Of a stretch of 50,597 bases of DNA, positions 9,500 through 18,786 are shown one piece after another (within the stretch, counting starts at the first letter, position 1; every line of letters begins with the position of its first letter). Below the pieces are notes generated by a model. It was not told the origin of the DNA, did no database searches, and worked only from the letters and a program-made list of their open reading frames with translations. This DNA is from JANMMJ01 sp964543235 (GTDB lineage: Bacteria; Pseudomonadota; Alphaproteobacteria; Rhizobiales; Aestuariivirgaceae). The stretch lies in contig CAZIXE010000026.1 of the NCBI GenBank assembly GCA_964543235.1, forward strand, positions 1-50,597, given 5' to 3'. The position numbers were made by a program, and so were the translations under genes.

Positions 9500-9611
9500 C
9501 TGCCACAAAACTGCCGCAAGGCCTACGAAGTTTTCATCCCTCTGAAATGGCAGTGTAATTGGCGGCCAACTATATACCCCATCACTGAATTTCCGTTGAA
9601 GGAGGATAACC

Positions 9612-11090
9612 ATGCAGTTCAGACTCAAGCGGTCGTCAGGCCGTGTCCTCGGAGCGCTTGCCGCGGGGCTTTTGGCCGCGACCGCAATCACCGCCACCGC
9701 CATTGTGGTCCCGGCCACGCCGCTGCGGGCCGAAACCCAAACCGTGTACGACCCGTCCCAGGGTTTCGCCGAACTCGCCCAACGGGTCATGCCGGCGGTC
9801 ATCAATGTCCAGGTGAAGTTTGCCAACACTGCCCAGCGTGACCGCGGCTTCCAGCTTCCCGACCAGTTCCGTGACCTTCCCGAAAACAGCCCCTTCCGTG
9901 ATTTCTTCGAACAGTTCCAGAGGGGCATGCCGCAGCAGCCTGCGCCGCGGCGCGGCATGGCCCAGGGGTCCGGCTTCATCATTTCCAGCGACGGCTATGC
10001 CGTAACCAACAATCACGTGGTCCAGAATGCGGATGAGGTTACCGTGACCGATCAGCAGGGGACCGAGTATCAGGCCGATGTGATCGGCACCGATCCCAAG
10101 ACCGACCTGGCGCTCATCAAGATCAAATCCGACAAGACCTTTGCTTTCGTCAAGTTTGCGACCGAAAAGCCGCGAGTCGGCGACTGGGTGATGGCGGTCG
10201 GCAACCCCTTCGGCCTGGGCGGCACGGTTACCACCGGCATCGTTTCGGCCATGGGTCGCGACATCGGCGCCGGACCCTACGACGATTTCCTGCAGATCGA
10301 CGCCTCGATCAACCACGGTAACTCCGGCGGGCCAGCTTTCAACATGAAGGGCGAGGTCATCGGCGTTAACACCGCCATCTTCTCGCCCTCGGGCGGGTCA
10401 GTCGGTATCGGTTTCGCCATCCCCGCCGCCTTGACTCAGGAGGTTATTGACAGTCTCAAGAACAACGGCACGGTCACCCGCGGCTGGCTTGGCGTGCAGA
10501 TCCAGCCGGTCACGGCCGACGTAGCCGAGAGCCTTGGCGTGACGCCGGACAAGGGGGCGCTGGTGGCCGACGTCACCGCCGACTCGCCCGCTCTCGATGC
10601 CGGCATCAAGACCGGCGACACGATCCTCAAGGTCAACGGCGAGGACGTGTCTGATCCGCGTGATCTCGCCCGCAAGGTTGCCAAACTTGAACCGGGCAAG
10701 ACTTTTCCTGTCGAGATCATCCGCAATGGCAAGCCAATGACCCTGGAAGTCAGGATCGGCACTATGCCGGGCGACCAGGCCAAGGCGGCCGTGCCCGGTG
10801 ATGCGGCACCGGCAGGTGCCAGGCTCCCGGAACTCGGCATGCAGCTACGGCCTGCCCAAGATGGCGCCGGGGTAACGGTCGTTGCAGTCAGCCCCGACAG
10901 CGTTGCCTCCGAGCAGGGCATCCGGTCCGGCGATGTTATCATCGAGGTGGCGGGCAAGGAAGTGAACCGTCCCAGCGATGTCCGCGACCGGCTGGCAGAA
11001 GCCGTGGCGGCGAAGCAGAAGAAGGTTCTGGTCCTCGTACGGTCGGGCGACAGCCAAAGATTCGTGGCTCTCGACATCGGCAAGGGCTGA
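9612..11090 (+). CDS. degP: Do-family periplasmic serine protease (DegP/HtrA-like)
   Basis: A 492-residue HtrA protease. An N-terminal signal sequence ends about residue 40 (PLRAETQ). The trypsin-like domain has the catalytic triad His135 (TNNHVV), Asp165 (DLALIKI) and Ser238 (NHGNSGGPAFN). Two PDZ domains follow, at roughly residues 285-380 and 395-490. It acts as protease and chaperone for damaged envelope proteins. A strong ribosome site (AAGGAGG at 9600-9606) precedes the ATG. Placement between ccmH and a two-component pair is a familiar alphaproteobacterial arrangement, and the neighbouring regulator may control it in response to envelope stress, although no operator was identified. Confidence 0.95.
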   Translation: MQFRLKRSSGRVLGALAAGLLAATAITATAIVVPATPLRAETQTVYDPSQGFAELAQRVMPAVINVQVKFANTAQRDRGFQLPDQFRDLPENSPFRDFFEQFQRGMPQQPAPRRGMAQGSGFIISSDGYAVTNNHVVQNADEVTVTDQQGTEYQADVIGTDPKTDLALIKIKSDKTFAFVKFATEKPRVGDWVMAVGNPFGLGGTVTTGIVSAMGRDIGAGPYDDFLQIDASINHGNSGGPAFNMKGEVIGVNTAIFSPSGGSVGIGFAIPAALTQEVIDSLKNNGTVTRGWLGVQIQPVTADVAESLGVTPDKGALVADVTADSPALDAGIKTGDTILKVNGEDVSDPRDLARKVAKLEPGKTFPVEIIRNGKPMTLEVRIGTMPGDQAKAAVPGDAAPAGARLPELGMQLRPAQDGAGVTVVAVSPDSVASEQGIRSGDVIIEVAGKEVNRPSDVRDRLAEAVAAKQKKVLVLVRSGDSQRFVALDIGKG

Positions 11091-11144
11091 TTTCCAAAGC
11101 GTCTGTGTGCGCTACAGGAAGTTGCTGCTCCCGGATCCCCCCAA

Positions 11145-11190
11145 CCCCCGCACCAGCAGCAACCTCGGCGGGGGCCGGTACTGCTTTTTT
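11145..11190 (+). terminator. Probable rho-independent terminator after degP
   Basis: A GC-rich region with several pairing options lies after the degP stop. CCCCCGC at 11145-11151 can pair with GCGGGGG at 11168-11174, and AGCAG at 11155-11159 can pair with CTGCT at 11181-11185, which is followed at once by a run of six T (11185-11190). The structure is imperfect, but the T run and position support transcription termination between degP and the regulator gene. Confidence 0.5.
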
Positions 11191-11247
11191 CGGCGGTGAC
11201 TGGCCCCCGCTCCTGTCTCAGGAAAGCTATTTTCGGAGGACCCAACC

Positions 11248-11982
11248 GTGCATACATTTGCTATGAGACCGCAACCGGAAACCGTATCGAAGCGTTCAGG
11301 CAAGGGCATGCGAGTGCTGATCATCGAAGATGACCGCGAAGCGGCACAGTGGCTGATCAAAGGCTTGTCCGAGAGTGGCCATGTGGCCGATCTGGCCGTG
11401 GACGGCGAAGAGGGCCTGGAACTGGCCCGTGAGGGCGTTCATGATGTCCTCATCGTTGACCGCATGCTGCCGAAGCGCGACGGGCTCAGCGTCCTGAAAG
11501 TGTTGCGCGCCGAAGGCGTAGCGACCCCGGCGCTGATCCTCAGCGCGCTCGGTGATGTCGACGAGCGGGTGAAGGGCCTAAGGGCGGGCGGCGATGACTA
11601 TTTGGCCAAGCCCTATGCCTTTTCGGAATTGCTCGCTCGCGTCGAAGGCCTGGGCCGGCGCAAACCGGCCGAACCGTCTCAGACAAGGTTCAAGGCTTGC
11701 GACCTGGAAATGGATCTGCTGACCAGAACCGTCACCCGTGCCGGCCAGGTCATTCCGTTGCAGCCCCGGGAATTCAAGTTACTGGAGTATCTGATGCGCA
11801 ATGCCGGCAACATTGTCACCCGCACAATGCTGCTTGAAAATGTGTGGGATTACCATTTTGATCCGCAGACCAACGTCATTGACGTGCACGTGTCGCGGTT
11901 GCGCTCCAAGATTGACAAGGGATTTGACGAGCCCATCCTGCAGACCGTGCGCGGTGCCGGATACATGATACGTGTTGACTAA
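11248..11982 (+). CDS. OmpR-family two-component response regulator
   Basis: A 244-residue regulator counted from GTG at 11248. The receiver domain begins MRVLIIEDD, with the phosphorylated aspartate in LIVDRMLP and the conserved lysine in LAKPYAF. The C-terminal winged helix (residues about 145-244) includes the OmpR-type end VSRLRSKIDKG and TVRGAGYMIRVD. Start choice: GTG at 11248 has a good ribosome site (CGGAGGA at 11234-11240, seven bases upstream), while the ATG at 11308, which would begin directly at MRVLIIEDD, has none; the shorter form is what most homologues look like, so the extra 20 residues may be real or may not. The histidine kinase overlaps its end. The signal sensed is unknown. 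Confidence 0.92.
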   Translation: MHTFAMRPQPETVSKRSGKGMRVLIIEDDREAAQWLIKGLSESGHVADLAVDGEEGLELAREGVHDVLIVDRMLPKRDGLSVLKVLRAEGVATPALILSALGDVDERVKGLRAGGDDYLAKPYAFSELLARVEGLGRRKPAEPSQTRFKACDLEMDLLTRTVTRAGQVIPLQPREFKLLEYLMRNAGNIVTRTMLLENVWDYHFDPQTNVIDVHVSRLRSKIDKGFDEPILQTVRGAGYMIRVD

Positions 11983-13393
11983 CGCCAAGCTGCTTCGCAC
12001 CTCGACCTTCAAGCTGGTCGCACTGTATCTCGTCCTTTTTGCGCTCTCGGTGGCAGCTCTGCTGGGCTACATCTATTACAGCACCATTGTCCTTCTCGAA
12101 CGGCAGACCGACGAGACCATCCGCGCCGAGGTCCAGGCGCTGGCCGACCAGTATTTCCAGCGGGGGCTCGGCGGTGTTCTACAGACGGTCCGCAACCGCA
12201 GCCTGAGCGAAACCGGCTCGGTCTATCTCCTGTCCAACGCCAACAACGAGCGCATTGCCGGCAATCTCGAAACGTTTCCGTTCCAGTCGGACGTTGCACC
12301 CGATCAGGAAGGTCAGGATGGCAACTGGATCGAGTTCCCGTATACGGTTACCCGCGAGGGTGCCGTGGAGAGCCATCGCGCCCGTGCCTACCATGCCCGC
12401 CTCGCCGCCGGCTTCAATCTTGTGGTCGGCCGTGACGTTGAGGAGCTACGGCAATTCGGCAGCATCATCCGCAATACCCTGTTTTGGTCTTTGGGCCTTG
12501 CCATTGTCCTTGGCATTGGCGGCGGACTGCTGATGAGCCGCAATTTCCTCCGCCGCATCGACTCCATCACCGAAGCCAGTCAGGCCATTATGGGAGGCGA
12601 TCTGACCGGGCGCATGCCGGTCTCTGGAACCGGCGATGAACTGGATCGTCTGGCCATATCCCTCAATGAAATGCTGGACCAGATCGAGCGCCTGATGGCG
12701 GGCATGAAGGAAGTCTCGAGCAATGTGGCGCATGATCTGCGAACCCCGCTGACCCGGCTCAAGGCCCGGGTCGAGTCGGCCCTGCGCTCCGATGACAGCA
12801 ACGAGCACCGGGAAGCCCTGTTGCGCACCATCGAGGAATCCGACCGTCTGCTCCAGACATTCAACTCGCTGCTGTCGATCGCCAGGGCCGAGTCGGGGCA
12901 ATCCCGTGAGGGGCTGCTGCCCATCGACCTGAAGCCGATCCTCCACGAAGTGATAGAACTCTACGAACCGTTGGCTGAGGAGCAGGGAGTCAGGATCGAG
13001 ACCGCCATCGCCAGCGATCTCAAGGTGAAGGGCGACCGCCAGCTGCTGGCCCAGGCAGTCAGCAATCTCATCGACAATGCGATGAAGTACGGCGCCGCCG
13101 CCGGCGAATCGGCCGCCCGCATCCGGCTTGAGGGCGAGGAACACAATGGTGAAATCCGCATCAGTGTGAGTGACCGGGGACCGGGGGTGGCGGAACAGGA
13201 CCGCGACCGCGTGGTGAAGCGTTTTGTGCGCCTGGACGACAGTCGCTCACGGGCCGGCAATGGTCTCGGCCTGAGCCTGGTTTCCGGGGTCATGACTCTT
13301 CACGGCGGCCGGCTCGTGCTCGAGGACAACCTGCCGGGACTGCGAGCCACGCTGGTATTGCCCCGCCACGAGTCCGCCTCTCCGACATTGTGA
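11972..13393 (+). CDS. Sensor histidine kinase
   Basis: A 473-residue membrane kinase, partner of the preceding regulator. Two membrane helices (about residues 14-35 and 168-188) flank a periplasmic sensor region of about 130 residues. A HAMP linker follows, then the dimerisation domain with the phosphorylated His254 (SNVAHDLRTPLTRLKARVES) and the ATPase domain with N box (VSNLIDNAMKYG), G1 box (SDRGPGVAEQDR) and G2 box (NGLGLSLV). The start is GTG at 11972 or TTG at 11975, both inside the end of the regulator gene, so translation is coupled. The periplasmic domain gives no clue to its ligand; closeness to degP suggests envelope state. Confidence 0.93.
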   Translation: MLTNAKLLRTSTFKLVALYLVLFALSVAALLGYIYYSTIVLLERQTDETIRAEVQALADQYFQRGLGGVLQTVRNRSLSETGSVYLLSNANNERIAGNLETFPFQSDVAPDQEGQDGNWIEFPYTVTREGAVESHRARAYHARLAAGFNLVVGRDVEELRQFGSIIRNTLFWSLGLAIVLGIGGGLLMSRNFLRRIDSITEASQAIMGGDLTGRMPVSGTGDELDRLAISLNEMLDQIERLMAGMKEVSSNVAHDLRTPLTRLKARVESALRSDDSNEHREALLRTIEESDRLLQTFNSLLSIARAESGQSREGLLPIDLKPILHEVIELYEPLAEEQGVRIETAIASDLKVKGDRQLLAQAVSNLIDNAMKYGAAAGESAARIRLEGEEHNGEIRISVSDRGPGVAEQDRDRVVKRFVRLDDSRSRAGNGLGLSLVSGVMTLHGGRLVLEDNLPGLRATLVLPRHESASPTL

Positions 13394-13422
13394 TCCTCCT
13401 GTGCTTTATGATTTAAGGAGGA

Positions 13423-16326
13423 ATGCCTTCCCCACTCGTCGAACGGCTGCGCCCCCTGCCGCCGCCCCTGGATCACGAGACTGCCGCCCGCGCCCTTGCT
13501 GAACTCACAGTCGAAGTTCCGGCCGGGGCCGTCAACCTGCTTGCTGCCGTTATGGGAGGTTCGCCCTATCTCCGCGACCTCATGCAGCGCGATCCCGAAT
13601 TCCTGTCCGAGGTCTTGCAAGGGGTACCTGAGGAGCTGAGCGCGCAACTGATCCGCGAGGCTCGCGGGGCTGGCATGAGCGGCGAACCGGCCATGGTTCT
13701 GCGCAGGGCCAAGTCGCGGTTTGCCCTCCTCTCGGCACTGGCGGATATTGGTGGCGCCTGGACACAGGAGGACGTGTGCCGAGCTCTCACCGCGTTCGCC
13801 GATGCGGCGATTGCCGGCGCCCTCGACGCCCTGCTGCTGCAGGCGGCGGCGCGCGCCCGGATTGTTCTGCGCGATCAGCAGGAACCATCCCGCAGTTGCG
13901 GCTATGTCGTCCTGGCCATGGGCAAGCAGGGCGCCTTCGAGCTCAACTACTCGAGCGATATCGACCTGATCGTGCTTTACGACCCGGACGCAGCCCCACT
14001 GGCCCCCGGGATCGAGCCTGCAACCTTCTTCGTGCGGCTGACCAAGGACCTCGTGCGGCTTCTCCAGGATGTCGACGAGAACGGCTATGTGTTCCGGGTC
14101 GATCTGCGCCTCAGGCCGGATCCCCGTGCCACCCAGGTGGCGATCGCCATCGAGGCGGCTGCCACTTATTACGAGAACCTGGGGCAGAACTGGGAACGCG
14201 CCGCCATGATCAAGGCCAGGCCCTGCGCCGGCGATCTGCCGCTGGGCGATGAGTTCATCGCCCGCCTCCGGCCCTACATCTGGCGCAAGTATCTCGATTT
14301 TGCCGCCATCGCGGACGTGCAGTCCCTCAAGCGCCAGATTCATGCCGTCAAGGGCCACGGCAGCGTCGCCGTGCAAGGCCACAATGTGAAACTCGGCCGC
14401 GGCGGCATTCGCGAGATCGAGTTTTTCGTGCAGACGCAACAACTTATCGCCGGCGGGCGCAACCCGCGGCTCCGTGGCCGCCAGACCCTCGCCATGCTCG
14501 ATGCCCTGGCCGAGTCGCAGTGGATATCGCGCGACGCCGCCGAGGAGTTGAAGGAGGCCTATCGCTTTTTGCGCCATGTCGAGCATCGCTTACAGATGGT
14601 GGCGGACGAGCAGACCCACTCGCTGCCGCAGGACGAGGAAACATTTGCCCGCTTGGCGCGCTTTGCTGGCTTCGATGTGCCTGCCGAATTTGCCGGGCGG
14701 TTGCGCCAGACCTTCGAACTCGTGCAACGGCACTATGCCCGGCTGTTTGAAGACGCGCCGGAACTGGGCACTGACCGTGGCAGTCTCGTGTTCACCGGCG
14801 GCGAGGACGATCCGGAAACCATAGAGACCTTGTCTCAGATGGGCTATCGCCGCCCAAGCGAGGTATCGGCTGCCATCCGTGGCTGGCACTTTGGCCGCTT
14901 TCCCGCCACCCGCAGCGCCAAGGCGCGCGAGATCCTGACCGAGATCATGCCGGCCCTGCTCAGCGCCCTGGCGCGTACGGGCGACGCGGATCAGGCTTTC
15001 ATTGCCTTCGACAAGTTCCTCACCGGCCTTTCCGCGGGGGTCCAGATCTTTTCGCTGATCAAGGCAAATCCGCGCCTTCTGGACCTGATTGCCAGCATTC
15101 TCGGCACCGCTCCCCGCCTGGCAGAGCAGTTGGGCCAGCGGCCAAAAGTCCTTGATGCCGTGCTTGACCCGGCTTTCTTCGGGCCTCTGCCTGACGCTGC
15201 GGAGCTGGTCCGCGCGCTTGACTTCATGACGCCGCCGGACGTGTCATTCGATGAGGTTGTTGACCGCGCCCGCATTTTTCGCCGGGAACAGATGTTTCGC
15301 ATCGGAGTCCGGGTCCTCTCTGACACGGTGAGCGCGGTCGATGCGGGCGTGGCCTTCTCAATCCTTGCCGAAGTATTGCTGCGCAAGCTCTTCGCCGCTG
15401 TAACGATGGAATTGGCGAGCCGCCACGGCCGTGTGCCGGGCGGCCGTGCCGCGATCGTCGCCATGGGAAAGCTCGGTGGCAGGGAAATGACAGCTGGCTC
15501 CGATGTCGACCTCATCCTTGTCTATGATGCAGCCGACGGCGCGGAATCCTCCGACGGGCCCCGCCCGCTTCCCGTCTCTCAGTATTTCTCCCGCCTGACG
15601 CAGCGACTGGTCACCGCGCTGTCGGCTCCAACGGCGGAAGGCGTGCTCTACGAGGTCGACATGCGCCTGCGGCCTTCGGGGAGCCAGGGCCCCGTGGCCA
15701 CCAGCCTCGAGAGTTTCAAGGTCTACCAGCGCGAGTCCGCATGGACCTGGGAGAAACTGGCGTTGACCCGTGCCCGCGCCTTGGCTGGCGACGATAGTCT
15801 GTGCGCCGAGCTCGGCAAGGCGATCACGGCCGCACTCTGCGCCCCGCGCGACCTGGAGAAAACCCGCGCCGACGTGCTCGACATGCGTCGCCTCATGCTG
15901 AAGGAATGGGGCCAGGTACCGCCTTGGGATGTCAAGCGGGCGCGCGGAGGGCTCGTCGATCTCGAATTCATCTCCCAGTATCTGCAGCTCATTCATGCCC
16001 CTGCCAATGCCGCAATTCTCAGCACCAGCACTCTGGCCGCGCTGGAACAATTGCAGCGGGAAGGGATCCTTGCCAAATCTGTCGCCGAAGACCTTGGCGT
16101 GGCTGCCCAGCTCTATCACCGCCTGACCCAGGTCTTGCGCCTTTGTGTGGCGGGAAGTTACGTACCTGCCACCTCGCCGGAGGGCCTCAACCGGCTGGTC
16201 GCCAACGCGGCGGCTGCACCGGATATCGCCCACGCGGAAGCGCTGCTCGTTGAAACACAGGCTGGCGTCGCCCGCCATTTCGACGAGTTGATCGGCCCAC
16301 TTCTGCCTGGCGGGGCCGGTCGATAG
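13423..16326 (+). CDS. glnE: Bifunctional glutamine synthetase adenylyltransferase/deadenylase
   Basis: A 967-residue enzyme that adds AMP to, and removes it from, glutamine synthetase in response to PII signals, so linking nitrogen status to ammonia assimilation. The two homologous nucleotidyltransferase halves each show the metal-binding motif: NYSSDIDLIVLYD in the N-terminal deadenylase half and AGSDVDLILVYD in the C-terminal adenylylating half. Length is normal. The ribosome site AAGGAGG sits only one base before the ATG at 13423, an unusually short spacing, and no better in-frame start was found. Its TAG stop abuts the stop of the convergent gene at 16327 with no bases between. Confidence 0.96.
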   Translation: MPSPLVERLRPLPPPLDHETAARALAELTVEVPAGAVNLLAAVMGGSPYLRDLMQRDPEFLSEVLQGVPEELSAQLIREARGAGMSGEPAMVLRRAKSRFALLSALADIGGAWTQEDVCRALTAFADAAIAGALDALLLQAAARARIVLRDQQEPSRSCGYVVLAMGKQGAFELNYSSDIDLIVLYDPDAAPLAPGIEPATFFVRLTKDLVRLLQDVDENGYVFRVDLRLRPDPRATQVAIAIEAAATYYENLGQNWERAAMIKARPCAGDLPLGDEFIARLRPYIWRKYLDFAAIADVQSLKRQIHAVKGHGSVAVQGHNVKLGRGGIREIEFFVQTQQLIAGGRNPRLRGRQTLAMLDALAESQWISRDAAEELKEAYRFLRHVEHRLQMVADEQTHSLPQDEETFARLARFAGFDVPAEFAGRLRQTFELVQRHYARLFEDAPELGTDRGSLVFTGGEDDPETIETLSQMGYRRPSEVSAAIRGWHFGRFPATRSAKAREILTEIMPALLSALARTGDADQAFIAFDKFLTGLSAGVQIFSLIKANPRLLDLIASILGTAPRLAEQLGQRPKVLDAVLDPAFFGPLPDAAELVRALDFMTPPDVSFDEVVDRARIFRREQMFRIGVRVLSDTVSAVDAGVAFSILAEVLLRKLFAAVTMELASRHGRVPGGRAAIVAMGKLGGREMTAGSDVDLILVYDAADGAESSDGPRPLPVSQYFSRLTQRLVTALSAPTAEGVLYEVDMRLRPSGSQGPVATSLESFKVYQRESAWTWEKLALTRARALAGDDSLCAELGKAITAALCAPRDLEKTRADVLDMRRLMLKEWGQVPPWDVKRARGGLVDLEFISQYLQLIHAPANAAILSTSTLAALEQLQREGILAKSVAEDLGVAAQLYHRLTQVLRLCVAGSYVPATSPEGLNRLVANAAAAPDIAHAEALLVETQAGVARHFDELIGPLLPGGAGR

Positions 16327-16677
16327 CTACTCGAAACAGCGGATTTCCGCTTCCGCCTGTGCGCGGCGCAGGTTCGAGATTGCTGCGTGCGACTTTTCGC
16401 TGGTGCGAAAGAGAACTCCCGCCTCGCCCGTCAGCTGACCCATGCGCAAGAAGGTCTCCGCTTCGCTGTACTGTTCGAATGGCAGCAGCGATGCGATGAC
16501 ATCTATCGAACAGGAGCAGCGTTCCAGCATCGGCTGTGTCTCGCCATTTGCCTTCATGCAGGCGAAAACGTAATCGGCACGGGCCGCAGTCGGATAGTCA
16601 TTGTAGGATTGCGCCAGTGCCGGCGCGGCGGCCGCACCCCAGGCCGCCAGCAGGCCTGCAGTAACGCGCGCCCGCAT
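16327..16677 (-). CDS. Small secreted Cys-containing protein at the end of the pqq operon (unknown function)
   Basis: A 116-residue protein with a clear signal peptide (hydrophobic LLAAWGAAAAPALAQ, cleavage near AQS). The mature part is mostly helical and carries a cluster of cysteines (ACMKANGETQPMLERCSCS) plus one near the C-terminus (IRCFE), which could form two disulfides in the periplasm. The start ATG lies five bases after the pqqE stop, with a good ribosome site formed by the end of pqqE (GGAGGATAGGGAG), so it is transcribed with pqqABCDE. I do not recognise a characterised family. The context suggests a periplasmic role linked to PQQ or its quinoproteins, but that is inference. Confidence 0.8.
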   Translation of the reverse strand: MRARVTAGLLAAWGAAAAPALAQSYNDYPTAARADYVFACMKANGETQPMLERCSCSIDVIASLLPFEQYSEAETFLRMGQLTGEAGVLFRTSEKSHAAISNLRRAQAEAEIRCFE

Positions 16678-16682
16678 GCTCC

Positions 16683-17780
16683 CTATCCTCCGATCTTGCG
16701 ATAACGAAAGGCAGTGTTGCCACTTGCCGCGTCGGTGACAGCCAGGTCATGCATCTGTTGATGAAACGGCGACAGGTGGCAGGCGGGATCTGCGGCGGCG
16801 GCATTGCCCGCAAGCAGCATTGCCTGGCACCGGCAGCCGCCCCGGCAAGTCGGGGCGCGCTCGCAACTCGTGCAGGGTTCCTCCATCCAGGCATTGCCGC
16901 GATAGGCATTGAAGGCGTCAGAGTTATACCAGATCTCGCCGAGGCTCTTCTCCCTGACTGTTTGGAAGACAAGACCGGGGATGCTTTCGGCCGCATGGCA
17001 GGGAAGCACCTTTCCTGCTGGCGTCACGTTAAGAGCACGTGACGCCCAGCCGCCCATGCAGGGCTTGGGATAGCGGGCATAATAGTCGGGGACCACCTGG
17101 TCGATGACCATCCTGCCCTTGAGCCGCTCGCGGGCCTCCTCGACGACCTTGATCGCCGTCTTGACCTGTTCCCAGCTTGGCATCAGCGCTGCCCGGTTGG
17201 CCAGGGCCCAGCCGTAATACTGCGTGTGGGCGACCTCGACCCGCTTGGCGCCCATGCTTTCCGCCAGTTCGATCATCATCGGCAGCGTATCGATATTGCG
17301 CCGGTGGATCACGGCGTTGACCGTCAAAGGCAACCCTGCTTTCACGACCTGGGTCCCGAGCGCGATCTTCTTCTGATGTCCGCCCTTGAATCCGCCGATC
17401 TGGTCGGCGTTGACCGGGTCAACGTCCTGAAGCGAAAGCTGTACGTGGTCCAGCCCGGCATCGATGAGGGCCATCAGCTTCTCTTGCGAAAGCAGGACAC
17501 CGGAGGTGATGAGGTTGGAATAAAGCCCGAGCCCGGCGCAGTGCCGCACGATTTCCACGATATCGTCCCGCGCCGTCGGCTCCCCGCCTGACAGGTGCAC
17601 TTGCAAGACGCCCAGATCATGCGCCTCGGTGAAGACGCGCTTCCATGTTTCCGTATCCAGTTCTGCCGACTTCCGGTCGAGCTCGAGAGGGTTGGAGCAG
17701 TAGGGGCACTGCAGCGGGCAGCGATGTGTCAACTCCGCCAGCAGGCCGACAGGTGCATCAATTTTGACGGGGGCGTTCAC
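16683..17780 (-). CDS. pqqE: PQQ biosynthesis radical SAM protein PqqE
   Basis: A 365-residue radical SAM enzyme that forms the first carbon-carbon bond between the glutamate and tyrosine side chains of PqqA during pyrroloquinoline quinone synthesis. The SAM-cluster motif HRCPLQCPYCSN gives Cys21, Cys25 and Cys28; a SPASM region with further cluster cysteines lies near the C-terminus (CTSCERAPTCRGGCRC). The start is GTG at 17780, overlapping the pqqD stop as GTGA; the frame extends upstream to 17912 but that part is pqqD sequence read in another frame. PqqE acts together with the peptide chaperone PqqD encoded just before it. Confidence 0.96.
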   Translation of the reverse strand: MNAPVKIDAPVGLLAELTHRCPLQCPYCSNPLELDRKSAELDTETWKRVFTEAHDLGVLQVHLSGGEPTARDDIVEIVRHCAGLGLYSNLITSGVLLSQEKLMALIDAGLDHVQLSLQDVDPVNADQIGGFKGGHQKKIALGTQVVKAGLPLTVNAVIHRRNIDTLPMMIELAESMGAKRVEVAHTQYYGWALANRAALMPSWEQVKTAIKVVEEARERLKGRMVIDQVVPDYYARYPKPCMGGWASRALNVTPAGKVLPCHAAESIPGLVFQTVREKSLGEIWYNSDAFNAYRGNAWMEEPCTSCERAPTCRGGCRCQAMLLAGNAAAADPACHLSPFHQQMHDLAVTDAASGNTAFRYRKIGG

Positions 17781-18052
17781 AGATCCACCATCCTTCGTTC
17801 TGACAGAAAGGCAAGGATGCTCTTGACATCGCTGGCGACCACTCCCCGGTCTGCAGCAAATGCCGTTGCCAGATCGTCGATCACCGCAGCAAGCGTGCGG
17901 CTGCCGTCGCAACGCTTGATGATTTCGACCGCAATGCTGTCGGGTTCCAGGACCCGTTCCGGGGCGAGCAGCACCCAGCGTCCGCGCACCTTGTCCTCCT
18001 TCAGCCTCACGCCATGCGGGAGGCGCGGCACCACCTCCTCCGAAATGGTCAT
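17777..18052 (-). CDS. pqqD: PQQ biosynthesis peptide chaperone PqqD
   Basis: A 91-residue RRE-type peptide-binding protein. It has the family opening ISEEVVPRLPHGVRLKEDKV, the WVLLAPERVLEPDSIAVEI core, and a helical end with DGSRTLAAVIDDLA. PqqD binds the PqqA precursor and presents it to PqqE. ATG at 18052 overlaps the pqqC stop (ATGA), and its own stop overlaps the GTG of pqqE, so pqqC, pqqD and pqqE are translationally coupled. Confidence 0.95.
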   Translation of the reverse strand: MTISEEVVPRLPHGVRLKEDKVRGRWVLLAPERVLEPDSIAVEIIKRCDGSRTLAAVIDDLATAFAADRGVVASDVKSILAFLSERRMVDL

Positions 18053-18786
18053 TTCATGTCGTCCGGAATGAAGGCGCCCGGCGGCGGCCAGGCCGGATTG
18101 ACATAGGCATGGTGCAAGGCGTCGAGTTGCGCCCACAGCATGCTGCACTTGAACTCGAGAGCGGCGAGGGCTGAGCGCTGCTGTTCCGGAGTCTTGGCCT
18201 CACGCTTCACATAGTCGAGCGCAAAATCGGCATCGCGTGGCGCCTGGGTGAGCCGCTTGTCGAAGTAGGCCAGCACTTCCGGAGTGATGTAGTCGTAGTT
18301 TGCCAGCATGCCTTTGACCCGCTCGCCGATGGTGCCGGGCGAGAACATTTCCGTCAGCGAGGAAGCCACGGCTTCAAGCAATGTGCGGTCGCGGACGAAA
18401 CTCGTATAGGCATCCACCGCAAACCGAGTGGCAGGCAAGATTCCCTGGGTCGAGACGACGTAATCGCGAGGAAGGCCGAGCCCGTCCGTGAGTGCGATCC
18501 ACCGCGCGATTCCGCCCTTGTCGTCATCATCGCCATCGTGATCGACGATCCGCTGGCGCCAGATGCGTCTGAGTGCCGGATCATGCATGCGCGACAGAAT
18601 GATCGAGTCCTTGATGGGAATGATGTACTGGTAATAGTAGCGATTGAGGGCCCAGGCCTGCAGTTGCCCCTTGCTGAGCTTGCCGGCATTCATCATCCGG
18701 TGGAACGGATGCTTGTTGTGGTAACGTTCAGTGCCGATCTGCCGCAGTCTGGCTTCGAGTTCATCCGGACTCATGAGTGATGTCAT
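18049..18786 (-). CDS. pqqC: Pyrroloquinoline-quinone synthase PqqC
   Basis: A 245-residue cofactor-free oxidase that performs the last ring closure and oxidation of PQQ. Family landmarks include YHNKHPFHRMMNAGKL, LQAWALNRYYYQYIIPIKD and the helical TENAM-like core containing IVDHDGDDDDKGG. The ATG at 18786 overlaps the pqqB stop in an ATGA. The length is normal for PqqC as a stand-alone protein; there is no fusion to PqqD, as occurs in some methylotrophs. Confidence 0.96.
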   Translation of the reverse strand: MTSLMSPDELEARLRQIGTERYHNKHPFHRMMNAGKLSKGQLQAWALNRYYYQYIIPIKDSIILSRMHDPALRRIWRQRIVDHDGDDDDKGGIARWIALTDGLGLPRDYVVSTQGILPATRFAVDAYTSFVRDRTLLEAVASSLTEMFSPGTIGERVKGMLANYDYITPEVLAYFDKRLTQAPRDADFALDYVKREAKTPEQQRSALAALEFKCSMLWAQLDALHHAYVNPAWPPPGAFIPDDMK

